Translations under genes and position numbers: made by a program | The notes under the pieces: generated by a model | What the model was told of the DNA's origin: nothing | Database searches by the model: none | The model's input: the letters and a program-made list of their open reading frames with translations, nothing else | Part shown: in pieces, positions 1 to 6,066 of the stretch | Layout: the number at the start of each line of letters is the position of its first letter | Numbering within the stretch: the stretch's first letter is position 1 | DNA from: a virus | DNA: 27,095 nucleotides | Reading direction: 5' to 3' (one strand) | IMG/VR virus record: IMGVR_UViG_3300048580_000483 | Span: 1-27,095 of that record

Positions 1-276
1 GCTGCAGTCGATCGACCGGGGGACACCCCCCCTGTGGAAAAACAAAGTGTCCCCCGGTCAGAGGGCGGTTCCGGCAAGGGTGGCGCGACCGGGGGACACC
101 TACCCGAAAAAGGCACCCCCTGTCCCCCGGTCAAAGGCAGTGATACCAAGGGATCTGCCACCGGGGGACACTCTGGGGAATATCCCCCCGCGTGCGCACG
201 CGAGGCAGATGGCTCCGCAGAGAGTGGAGCGGTGTCTGCGGAGGCCCTCACCAACGCCGCCAACCTCTGGGAGTGA
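1..276 (+). CDS. C-terminal end of an unidentified protein (cut by the left edge)
   Basis: The frame is open from base 1 to a TGA at 274-276, giving 91 residues without the N-terminus. The visible part is low complexity, rich in Gly, Pro, Ser and Lys, with no recognisable domain. It ends in a short helical-looking tail (VSAEALTNAANLWE). Three bases separate it from the next gene, so it heads the + strand operon. Most of this segment is occupied by the inverted-repeat array at 14-171, whose copies fall in different reading frames, so the composition seems set by DNA rather than protein needs. By position, just upstream of the polymerase group, it could be the tail of a replication initiator, helicase or primase, but nothing in the visible residues proves that. 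Confidence 0.6.
   Translation, partial: AAVDRPGDTPPVEKQSVPRSEGGSGKGGATGGHLPEKGTPCPPVKGSDTKGSATGGHSGEYPPACAREADGSAESGAVSAEALTNAANLWE
14..171. repeat. Five-copy alternating inverted-repeat array, candidate replication origin
   Basis: GACCGGGGGACAC occurs at 14-26 and 87-99 on +. Its exact complement GTGTCCCCCGGTC lies at 47-59. One-mismatch copies lie at 120-132 (inverted) and 159-171 (direct). Orientation alternates + - + - + and centres are spaced 33, 40, 33 and 39 bp, so same-strand copies repeat every 72-73 bp. Adjacent copies can form hairpins with 12-13 bp stems and about 20-nt loops. TGTGGAAAA at 33-41, inside the first loop, is one base from a DnaA box on the complementary strand. Lambda-type phages place iterons inside the initiator gene, which is the model here. 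The array may continue left of the window. Confidence 0.5.
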
Positions 277-279
277 GCC

Positions 280-531
280 ATGACGCAATCCAAGTCGCGT
301 GAGTCTCACCGCAGGCCGATGGTGAGGTTTGTCCAGGGGGAGGTGGGGCCGGAGGTGCTGGCGGTGCTGCGCCTGACGTGGTTCCACGAGGGCCTGGCCG
401 ATACCGTCGAGGAGTTCGCGGTCTCGGACTTTGAGGGCGGCCCAACGGTCGTCCTCATGGCCATCGAGCAGGCCGAGGAGCAGGGGTACGACCTCACGGT
501 GCTCTCGGAATGCGATTGTTACGAAGTGTGA
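280..531 (+). CDS. Small acidic hypothetical protein, 83 aa
   Basis: Starts at ATG 280, three bases after the stop of the preceding gene, so it is probably translated from the same message. The product has a basic N-terminus (about residues 1-15) and an acidic remainder, with two predicted helices around LAVLRLTWFHEGLADTVEEF and VVLMAIEQAEEQ and a Cys pair near the end (CDCYEV). No family is recognised. A large antisense frame across this gene is a high-GC shadow. A function in the replication arm is suggested only by location. Confidence 0.65.
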   Translation: MTQSKSRESHRRPMVRFVQGEVGPEVLAVLRLTWFHEGLADTVEEFAVSDFEGGPTVVLMAIEQAEEQGYDLTVLSECDCYEV

Positions 532-536
532 CGTGT

Positions 537-606
537 GGGTGGTTCGGCCTGTGGTAGTCCGCTTAGGGTTGCCGCGGGCCTGACCGGCCACATTCGCTAA
601 CCACCC
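537..606. repeat. Inverted repeat framing the gap before the gene at 608
   Basis: GGGTGGTT at 537-544 is the exact complement of AACCACCC at 599-606, which abuts the ATG at 608. In RNA the right arm would lie over the translation start of the next gene. The loop is long (54 nt) and contains shorter GGCC self-complementary pieces. The intergenic space is otherwise empty. Confidence 0.3.
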
Positions 607-607
607 A

Positions 608-982
608 ATGAATCAACCACGTTGCCTAACCGAACCCGTACCCGTTGCCGTAGCCCCAAATGACAAGCTGTTTGCGTGGGTACTGGCGATTGAGCACGGC
701 TGCACGGTGCTGAATCGAGAGATTGCCGAGTGCCAAAGGCTCGGCATTTCCCCGTACCATCACAAGATGATGCTGGAGGGGATGCAGGACATTCAAATGT
801 TCCTGAGTATGTCTTACTACGAATACAGTGACTGGCTGGGAATGGATAGCCCGGCTATTGAGCGGTATCGGCAGTACAAGCGGAACTGCGAGGAGCGGCT
901 TGACCTTGTGCGCAGCCTCGCAGATGAGGCAAAGGTGCATGAGGAGGCCGCAGTTGCGGCACCCGAGGGAGGTGTTGCGTGA
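608..982 (+). CDS. Hypothetical helical protein, 124 aa
   Basis: ATG start at 608; no good Shine-Dalgarno sequence is visible before it and the upstream bases pair with 537-544. The product is mainly helical: a Pro/Val N-terminus, then helices around WVLAIEHGCTVLNREIAEC and ERYRQYKRNCEERLDLVRSL, ending in an Ala/Glu-rich tail. No motif identifies it. The stop overlaps the next gene's GTG start by four bases (GTGA), showing translational coupling. A role in DNA metabolism is possible from its place before the polymerase but unproven. Confidence 0.65.
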   Translation: MNQPRCLTEPVPVAVAPNDKLFAWVLAIEHGCTVLNREIAECQRLGISPYHHKMMLEGMQDIQMFLSMSYYEYSDWLGMDSPAIERYRQYKRNCEERLDLVRSLADEAKVHEEAAVAAPEGGVA

Positions 983-1224
983 GCGTGGTTCTTGAGATCC
1001 GTGATGTGAAGTGTGATGGCGACTTTCTTGTGGTTGATGCTGTCCTGGAGGACGCGGTGCTGCTCAGGCCGGCGACCGACTTGGACCCGCCGGAGTATGG
1101 GCCTGCCCTGTGCCGAGGCACCCTGTACGTTTCTGATGACACGAGAATCGGGCCGACAGATCGTGAGCTGATGGATATGTTCGGGCGTGAGATTGACGAC
1201 TGGAAACTCATCAACAACAACTGA
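979..1224 (+). CDS. Hypothetical beta-rich protein, 81 aa
   Basis: Starts with GTG at 979 inside the GTGA overlap with the upstream gene and stops two bases before the polymerase ATG. The N-terminal half looks like alternating beta strands (VVLEIRDVKCDGDFLVVDAVL), followed by an acidic helix (DRELMDMFGREIDDWKLI). No family is recognised. Tight packing between the 124-aa gene and the polymerase indicates one operon and possible translational coupling with the polymerase. Confidence 0.65.
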   Translation: MSVVLEIRDVKCDGDFLVVDAVLEDAVLLRPATDLDPPEYGPALCRGTLYVSDDTRIGPTDRELMDMFGREIDDWKLINNN

Positions 1225-1226
1225 CA

Positions 1227-3059
1227 ATGAAGACCTACTTTGGGGTCCAGCACCTACCCACGCTGGAGAATGCCGAGGTTGTGGCGTTCGACTGTGAGAC
1301 CACGGGGTTGAAGCCTGTGGCCGGGGGAATGCGACTTCTGCAATTTGCAGCGGATGGCGAGTTCCCAGTGGTGATTGACTGCTGGGAGCTGGATGACAGC
1401 GGCTGGGAGGCAGTGGGTCGGTTCCTTGGGAAGCGGCGCCGCTGGGTGGCGCACAATGCTGTGTTCGACTTGGGGTGGCTGCAGGCGCACGACCTCTACC
1501 CGGAGGGAGAGGTGTTCTGCACGATGCTGGCCAGCCGGGTGCTCACCAACGGGATGCCCAATATCCGGCATGGCCTGCAGCACCTCGTTTCGCGCTACCT
1601 GAAGCGCGAGCTGAGCAAGGAGGAGCAGAAGTCGGACTGGAGGGTGGAGCTGCGGCCCGAGCAGCTCCAGTACGCGGCGCTCGACGTGATGGTGCTGGTG
1701 GAGCTATGGCCGCTGCTGCTGGAGAGGCTGCAGTTTGGGGCCCTGATGGGGGCCTGGGCGCTGGAGTGCAAGGCGCTGCCGGCGATGGCGCAGTTGTGGA
1801 GGACGGGGCTGCCGTTCGACCGCGAGAAGCTGTTGGCGCTGCGGGATGAGCTGGGGGCGGACAACGTTCGACTCGGGGAGGAGTTCATCGTGGCGCTGGA
1901 TGCCGCGCTGCCCGAGGAGAAGAAGTTGCCGCGGGATCCTGATGGGTCGTTGAACCTGCGGCCGAAGGCGACGGGGACGGTGCGGGGTGGGGACAAGCGG
2001 CCGGCGGGGTTCAACCTCAACTCGCCGAAGCAGCTCCTCGATGTGTTCACCGCCCTGCTGGGGCAGGTGCCGAAGGATGCTGACGGGAAGGCCAGCGCCA
2101 GCAGGGCAGCGCTGCGGGAGTACGTGGCGGACCATCCGGTGGTGGCGCAGTACCTGGCGTGGAAGCGAGTGGAGAAGCGGCGGCAGATGGTCGAGTCTCT
2201 TTTGTCTCACCATGAGATTGACGGGTTCATTCGGGCCAGCTACTGGCAGATGGGGGCGGACACGGGGCGGATGAGCTGCTTCAACCCCAACCTGCAGCAG
2301 GTTCCGCGGGATCCGCGGTTCCGGGCTTGTGTGGTGGCGCCGGAGGGGCATGTGTTTGTGGTGGCGGACTACGCCCAGATGGAGCTGCGCCTGGCCGCCG
2401 CGGAGTCCGGCGATGTTCGAATGGTGAGCGCTTTCCAAGCCGGGCAGGACCTGCACACGATCACGGCCATGGCGATCTACGGGCTCGACGACGAGTCGGA
2501 GGTCAAGAAGGAGCAGCGGCAGATCGCCAAGAGTGCGAACTTCGGTCTGCTCTACGGCAGCGGGGCGAAAGGGTTGCGGTCGTACGCTGCGGCCAGTGGT
2601 ATTCAGATGACGCTCGACGAGGCCAGCGCGATTCGTGACAAGTTCCACGCGGCCTATGCGGGGATCTCGAAGTGGCAGCGCAACAACGCCGCCGCGGCGC
2701 AGAACTCGGGGAAGGATGCGTCGCTGCGGGTGCGGGTGTCGAACCTGCGGCGGTTCTTGCCGGGGGAGCACAACAAGCTCACCACTCGATGCAACACCCC
2801 GATCCAGGGGGCCGGTGCGGCGGTGATGAAGCTGACGCTCGGGAAGCTGTGGCCGCTGCTCAGGGAGGCGGGAGAGGCGGAGGTGCGGCTGGCAGGGGCG
2901 ATCCACGACGAACTGATCCTGCTGGTGCGCGAGGATGCGGCGGAGCGCTGGGCTGTGACGCTGGCCCAGGTGATGGAGGAGGCGGAAAGGCGGTGGCTCG
3001 GGGACGTGCCACCGCTGGCTGAGGCCAAGATCGGGAGGACGTGGAGCGAGGCCAAGTAG
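1227..3059 (+). CDS. polA: Family A DNA polymerase with 3'-5' exonuclease
   Basis: Replicative-type DNA polymerase I lacking the 5' nuclease domain, 610 aa, as usual for phage enzymes. The exonuclease is in residues 1-170: Exo I DCETTG (D22, E24), Exo II AHNAVFDLGW (N77, D81), Exo III YAALD (Y149, D153). The polymerase domain has TGRMS (346-350), motif A VVADYAQMELR with metal ligand D381, the O helix RQIAKSANFGLLYG (R431, K435, F439, Y443) and motif C IHDE (D561, E562). All catalytic residues are present, so it should proofread. Phe at 439 (E. coli F762 position) predicts discrimination against dideoxynucleotides. ATG follows the upstream stop by two bases. It probably copies the phage genome. 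Confidence 0.97.
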   Translation: MKTYFGVQHLPTLENAEVVAFDCETTGLKPVAGGMRLLQFAADGEFPVVIDCWELDDSGWEAVGRFLGKRRRWVAHNAVFDLGWLQAHDLYPEGEVFCTMLASRVLTNGMPNIRHGLQHLVSRYLKRELSKEEQKSDWRVELRPEQLQYAALDVMVLVELWPLLLERLQFGALMGAWALECKALPAMAQLWRTGLPFDREKLLALRDELGADNVRLGEEFIVALDAALPEEKKLPRDPDGSLNLRPKATGTVRGGDKRPAGFNLNSPKQLLDVFTALLGQVPKDADGKASASRAALREYVADHPVVAQYLAWKRVEKRRQMVESLLSHHEIDGFIRASYWQMGADTGRMSCFNPNLQQVPRDPRFRACVVAPEGHVFVVADYAQMELRLAAAESGDVRMVSAFQAGQDLHTITAMAIYGLDDESEVKKEQRQIAKSANFGLLYGSGAKGLRSYAAASGIQMTLDEASAIRDKFHAAYAGISKWQRNNAAAAQNSGKDASLRVRVSNLRRFLPGEHNKLTTRCNTPIQGAGAAVMKLTLGKLWPLLREAGEAEVRLAGAIHDELILLVREDAAERWAVTLAQVMEEAERRWLGDVPPLAEAKIGRTWSEAK

Positions 3060-3065
3060 CGCCGC

Positions 3066-3071
3066 TACACT
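3066..3071 (+). promoter_or_regulatory. Candidate -10 element TACACT after the polymerase gene
   Basis: TACACTGTCAT at 3066-3076 resembles TAGACTGACAT at 3306-3316 upstream of the next small gene (9 of 11 bases). TACACT is a good bacterial -10 hexamer, but no convincing -35 is seen 16-18 bp upstream. Transcription from here would begin about where the 13-bp hairpin (3081-3137) starts. Confidence 0.3.
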
Positions 3072-3080
3072 GTCATACAA

Positions 3081-3137
3081 CTGCCTGCCTGTGGAGTGTC
3101 GGAGCCTGAAAGCAAGCCGGCGCTCACAGGCAGGCAG
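3081..3137 (+). repeat. Perfect 13-bp inverted repeat at the start of a small gene
   Basis: CTGCCTGCCTGTG (3081-3093) and CACAGGCAGGCAG (3125-3137) are exact complements separated by 31 nt. The first arm ends two bases before GTG 3096. The second arm ends six bases before an alternative in-frame ATG at 3144 and contains AGG repeats that could serve as its ribosome binding site. A folded 5' leader could therefore hide that site; a protein operator is another possibility. There is no U-tract, so it is not a typical terminator. Confidence 0.5.
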
Positions 3138-3287
3138 ATTGTGATGGTGCGGCTTGGGAAGGCTGTGTCGCGTGCCACCGCGGGGGAGATCCTGCGGGCT
3201 GCGGCGTTTCTGGAGTTTGCGTACGACTGCAGAAAGGGGTGTCAGGACAAGCGGCGGCAGTCAAGGGCGCGGCGCAGCGGTTCTTGA
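3096..3287 (+). CDS. Small basic hypothetical protein, 63 aa (or 47 aa)
   Basis: GTG at 3096 gives 63 residues; ATG at 3144 gives 47 residues beginning MVRLGKAV. The longer form has a GTGGAG ribosome-site-like sequence that is very close to the start. The shorter start sits behind the AGGCAGGCAG arm of the hairpin at 3081-3137. The protein is helical (AGEILRAAAFLEFAY) with a very basic C-terminus (KRRQSRARR) and two Cys residues. Small basic phage proteins next to replication genes often bind DNA, but no family is recognised here and the function is open. Confidence 0.5.
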   Translation: MSEPESKPALTGRQIVMVRLGKAVSRATAGEILRAAAFLEFAYDCRKGCQDKRRQSRARRSGS

Positions 3288-3311
3288 TTGTTTGGAGTGG
3301 TACTGTAGACT
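3284..3311 (+). promoter_or_regulatory. Candidate sigma-70 promoter for the gene at 3332
   Basis: TTGATT (3284-3289), a 16-bp spacer and TAGACT (3306-3311) fit a weak host-type promoter. The -10 region shares TANACTGNCAT with 3066-3076. A start near 3318 would leave a short leader before ATG 3332. This is pattern matching only. Confidence 0.35.
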
Positions 3312-3331
3312 GACATTTTCTGTGTGACACA

Positions 3332-3589
3332 ATGGCGGTGCGCCAGGGCTGCAAGTTCTACGCTCAGGTGCTGCTGGACCCGCACAGGTACGAGCTGCTG
3401 GAGCGGGAAGCGCAGGCCAGGAACATGAAGGTGACGGCGCTGATCCGGCAGATGGTCTACGAGCGACTGCAGCAGGATCTGCCGGCGTCGGACTACCGGG
3501 CTGCCGAGGCGGCAGATGGGGCGTTGTGGGCTGAGGCGGTGCGGCGCCGCGTGCAGGGGCGCCAGCGCACGAAGCAACAGAGTGTGTAG
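3332..3589 (+). CDS. Ribbon-helix-helix-like small protein, 85 aa
   Basis: ATG start at 3332 after a 44-nt gap holding a candidate promoter. Residues 8-48 match the Arc/CopG layout: one strand (KFYAQVLLD), helix A (HRYELLEREAQARN), a turn, then helix B (VTALIRQMVYERLQQ). Members of this fold bind DNA as dimers and often repress phage or plasmid genes. The C-terminal third is Ala/Arg-rich (VRRRVQGRQR) and could add non-specific DNA contacts. No ligand or operator is identified. Its own possible promoter and position between polymerase and ThyX would suit an early regulator, which is an inference. Confidence 0.6.
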   Translation: MAVRQGCKFYAQVLLDPHRYELLEREAQARNMKVTALIRQMVYERLQQDLPASDYRAAEAADGALWAEAVRRRVQGRQRTKQQSV

Positions 3590-3661
3590 TTTTGTGACTA
3601 GGGCGCAGGCGGCGGTACTACCCTGCTAGTGTAAGCGGGTTGTTGAACAGGCCTCCTGACC

Positions 3662-3913
3662 ATGGATCTGCTTAGTTGTCCGACGTGCCGGTCGGTTTTT
3701 GATGACAGTTACCGAGACTTCTTTCCTGACTCTAAGTTGTTTTATAGGAGCGATATGTCACTAAATAACGAGCGTGCTGTTGAACGTGACGGACGTGTAA
3801 GCGCTTACAGGTATTGTCCTGTTTGCAATAACGAGATCTTAGAGATCGACATTGTTAGATATACAGTCGGCGCGGCTGTGCCCGCTAACACAACTACACC
3901 ACAAGACGCCTGA
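3662..3913 (+). CDS. Small zinc-ribbon-like protein, 83 aa
   Basis: Starts at ATG 3662 and holds two Cys pairs, CPTC (residues 6-9) and CPVC (52-55), spaced as in a zinc ribbon that binds one zinc ion. Between them is a Ser/Asp/Arg-rich segment. The codons are clearly more A+T-rich than in the polymerase or ThyX genes, hinting at a separate origin. The 72-nt gap before it contains TTGTGA (3592-3597) and TACTAC (3616-3621), a weak promoter-like pair. Zinc ribbons in small phage proteins mediate DNA, RNA or protein contacts; which applies here cannot be told. Confidence 0.6.
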   Translation: MDLLSCPTCRSVFDDSYRDFFPDSKLFYRSDMSLNNERAVERDGRVSAYRYCPVCNNEILEIDIVRYTVGAAVPANTTTPQDA

Positions 3914-3920
3914 AACCCCC

Positions 3921-4181
3921 ATGAACTCCACAACCCCAACGATTGAAACGCGCTACGGGGTATCCGCGCACGTAGACGGCACCACGGTATATGTAACCGG
4001 CTTTAGATCGAACAAATACGGTGCTTTGGACGCTATGTTCACCGATGTAGCCGAAGACGCTTGCACATGGAAGCCAGAGAGCACCGCACAGCTTGTGGCT
4101 GCAGCATTAACAGAAAGTATGCAAAAGCATGGTTGGCAGGTTAATATGTATCCCGTAGAGGAGCCTGTCTACAATGACTGA
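3921..4181 (+). CDS. Hypothetical protein, 86 aa, coupled to thyX
   Basis: The ATG at 3921 was chosen over an upstream in-frame ATG at 3852 because it starts seven bases after the preceding stop and avoids overlap with the zinc-ribbon gene. The product is beta-rich at the start (YGVSAHVDGTTVYVTGF), followed by a helical segment (STAQLVAAALTESMQKHGW) and an acidic end. It shares the A+T-rich codon use of the preceding gene. Its last eight bases overlap the thyX start, so the two are probably translationally coupled. No family is recognised. Confidence 0.6.
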   Translation: MNSTTPTIETRYGVSAHVDGTTVYVTGFRSNKYGALDAMFTDVAEDACTWKPESTAQLVAAALTESMQKHGWQVNMYPVEEPVYND

Positions 4182-4923
4182 TACGCAGAACGCGCCGATG
4201 GATCCGCTGTTTCGAGTGGATCTTATTGCGGCTACGCCGAATCCGCAGCAGTGCATCTATGCAGCGATGCACCAAGATTATAGCGAGAATTATGTCTACG
4301 ACGATCGGGCAAACTGGCCTGATGAGACCCGCGCTGGGGAGATTTGTGTGCAAAGGTTGCTGGTTGGGGATAGGGGACACTACGGGCCGCTGGAGCACCC
4401 GCAGATCACACTCAACGTTGGGTGGTTCCCTCATTCGGTGATGCAGCAGGCGCGAACGCACCGTGTCGGTGTGAGCTTCGATGTGCAGTCGATGCGCTAT
4501 ACGGGCGAGCGCATCTGCCGCGCCGCCAATGGGGATCTCGACTTGGAAGAAGTGTTCTACCTGCGCCCGGTTGGGGACTACGCCGACCGCAACGGTGCGA
4601 GTTACACCTATACGCCTCATGCCAGGAAACTCGATTTACGGTACTGCTGTGCCGCCGCCGAACGCTACCGCGACCTTATCGCTGCCGGCTACGCAGAAGA
4701 GCACGCCCGCGGAATGTTACCGTTCGACTACAGGCAGCATTTTGTGGTTAGCTTCAGCTTGCGTGCCATGCTGCACTTCCTGGATCTGCGGGCTAAGGCG
4801 GATGCGCAGCTGGAGATCCGGCAGCTCTGCGATTTGATGTGGCCGCATCTTGAGGCGTGGGCGCCGGAGATTGCGGCTTGGTATAAGAAGACTCGACTCA
4901 CTCGCGCACGACTCGCACCATGA
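4174..4923 (+). CDS. thyX: Flavin-dependent thymidylate synthase ThyX
   Basis: Makes dTMP from dUMP using methylenetetrahydrofolate, FAD and NADPH, supplying thymidine for phage replication. The ThyX signature is at residues 94-109, RTHRVGVSFDVQSMRY, with THR (95-97), S101 and the S106-x-R108-Y109 end matching the RHRxxSxNexSxRY pattern, though the first Arg of the usual RHR is Thr and the central NE is DV. The C-terminal core MLHFLDLRAKADAQLEIRQL is also typical. At 249 aa it is within the family range. GAGGAG lies upstream, the start overlaps the preceding gene by 8 bp, and the stop overlaps the sigma gene start (ATGA), so the three form one translation unit. Confidence 0.95.
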   Translation: MTDTQNAPMDPLFRVDLIAATPNPQQCIYAAMHQDYSENYVYDDRANWPDETRAGEICVQRLLVGDRGHYGPLEHPQITLNVGWFPHSVMQQARTHRVGVSFDVQSMRYTGERICRAANGDLDLEEVFYLRPVGDYADRNGASYTYTPHARKLDLRYCCAAAERYRDLIAAGYAEEHARGMLPFDYRQHFVVSFSLRAMLHFLDLRAKADAQLEIRQLCDLMWPHLEAWAPEIAAWYKKTRLTRARLAP

Positions 4924-5855
4924 AAACACTCACGAACGGCGAAAGCACTTCACACGCCTACCTCAACGAGATCGGACGGATGCCGCTGCTGACGCCCGAC
5001 CAGGAGATCGACCTTGGGAGGAAGGTGCGCAGAGCACAGGAACTCAAGGCGATGGAGCGGGAACTAACGCAGCAGGAGCGGCGGGAGGTGGCGCTTGGGG
5101 AGCGGGCGGAGCGCAAGTTTGTGCGCAGCAATCTGCGGCTCGTGGTGTCCTGCGCCAAGCGCTACAGCCGCGTCACCAAGAGCATGGACCTGATGGATCT
5201 GGTGCAGGAGGGCAACATTGGCCTCATCACGGCGGTCCACCGCTACGACCCCTCGATGGGGTATAAGTTCTCGACCTATGCCTATTGGTGGATCCGACAG
5301 GGCATCACACGCGCCATCATCAAGAAGGATCGATCGGTGCATATGCCCGGGAAGATCGGAGATATGGCGGCGAACTGGGGCGCTAGAACGCAGCGGTTGC
5401 GGATGGAGCTGGGCAGGGCGCCTACAACTGCTGAGCTGGCGGAGGAGTTCGGTGTGACTCCGCAGGATGTGTTGCTCTACTTGGAGCGGGGACAGCCGCC
5501 GGTGTCGCTCGACTTGGTTGTGCGGGAGGGCGATGGGACCTCCATCGTCAACACGCTCACGGATGACGTGGAGGGCGAGGGGCCGCTGGACAACATGGTT
5601 CAGGAGGAGAGGATTGGCCTGATCATGCAGGCAGTGGTGAGATTGCCTGAGCGCGATCGGGACATCGTGAACAGGAGGCTAGGGCTTGACGGGTACACGG
5701 CGCAGAATTGGTCGGATATCGGGAAGGCCCATGGCGTCAGCCGGCAGCGGGTTTTGCAGGTCTACACGAAGGCTACGAATCGACTGCGGCTTTACATGAG
5801 TCGCATAGAGCAGGAGTACGATCGTGCAGAGCTGCCAACGCTTCCAACTGGGTGA
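4920..5855 (+). CDS. RpoD-like sigma-70 factor with regions 1.2 to 4.2
   Basis: Directs RNA polymerase to promoters. 311 aa, the size of cyanobacterial group 2 sigma factors. Region 1.2 is at about 11-45 (YLNEIGRMPLLT), 2.1-2.2 at 64-110 (DLVQEGNIGLITAVHRYD), 2.3-2.4 at 115-142 (YKFSTYAYWWIRQGIT, with W123, W124, Q127 and T130 at the E. coli -10 contact positions), region 3 at 143-215 and region 4 at 226-292. The recognition helix of region 4.2 reads SRQRVLQ (274-280) where host factors have TRERVRQ: E585 is Gln276 and R588 is Leu279 in E. coli numbering, so -35 preference may differ. Region 1.1 is absent. Starts in an ATGA overlap with thyX. It likely redirects host polymerase to phage genes. 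Confidence 0.93.
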   Translation: MKTLTNGESTSHAYLNEIGRMPLLTPDQEIDLGRKVRRAQELKAMERELTQQERREVALGERAERKFVRSNLRLVVSCAKRYSRVTKSMDLMDLVQEGNIGLITAVHRYDPSMGYKFSTYAYWWIRQGITRAIIKKDRSVHMPGKIGDMAANWGARTQRLRMELGRAPTTAELAEEFGVTPQDVLLYLERGQPPVSLDLVVREGDGTSIVNTLTDDVEGEGPLDNMVQEERIGLIMQAVVRLPERDRDIVNRRLGLDGYTAQNWSDIGKAHGVSRQRVLQVYTKATNRLRLYMSRIEQEYDRAELPTLPTG

Positions 5856-6039
5856 TGTGGGCAATGGCTTGGTTGAGTAACGTTTTGTAGTGCATATTTT
5901 GGCGCATGAGATCGGCGGCAAGGGATAGCACCTTGTCGCATTCGGCGGGCCCTTCTGCTTGCAGCACCCGCAGGCTGTATTCCAGTTGGGCCTGAGCCGC
6001 CAAGGATGGACGTGGGATCATCCAATCGGCCTGTGCCAT
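5773..6039 (-). CDS. NblA-like small protein (tentative phycobilisome-degradation factor)
   Basis: 88 aa, last gene of the late arm, 27 bases after the endolysin and overlapping the end of the sigma gene by 83 bp tail to tail. Residues about 17-58 follow the NblA pattern by eye: an aromatic-x-Leu start (EYSLRVLQ), about 18 residues of helix, then LMRQNM, comparable to the VVRQKM block of NblA from Synechococcus 7942, then hydrophobic residues. NblA marks phycobilisomes for proteolysis, and some freshwater cyanophages carry it. The N-terminus and C-terminus (a CDSC Cys pair) are extra compared with the usual 60-aa protein. The match is from memory and needs a profile search; it could be an unrelated helical protein. 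Confidence 0.5.
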   Translation of the reverse strand: MAQADWMIPRPSLAAQAQLEYSLRVLQAEGPAECDKVLSLAADLMRQNMHYKTLLNQAIAHITQLEALAALHDRTPALCDSCKAAVDS

Positions 6040-6066
6040 GGAGCTGGAGCGCTGAACAGTGAGAGT

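Noticed and set aside
100-591. 163-aa minus strand frame at the left edge
   Set aside because: Overlaps two operon-like + genes and the repeat array; no recognisable domain.
1704-3080. 458-aa minus strand frame opposite the DNA polymerase
   Set aside because: Pro/Arg/His-rich shadow of the polymerase; no motif.
3597-3602. ACTAGG core in the early arm before the zinc-ribbon gene
   Set aside because: The GGNAA part is missing and the start codon is about 59 nt away.
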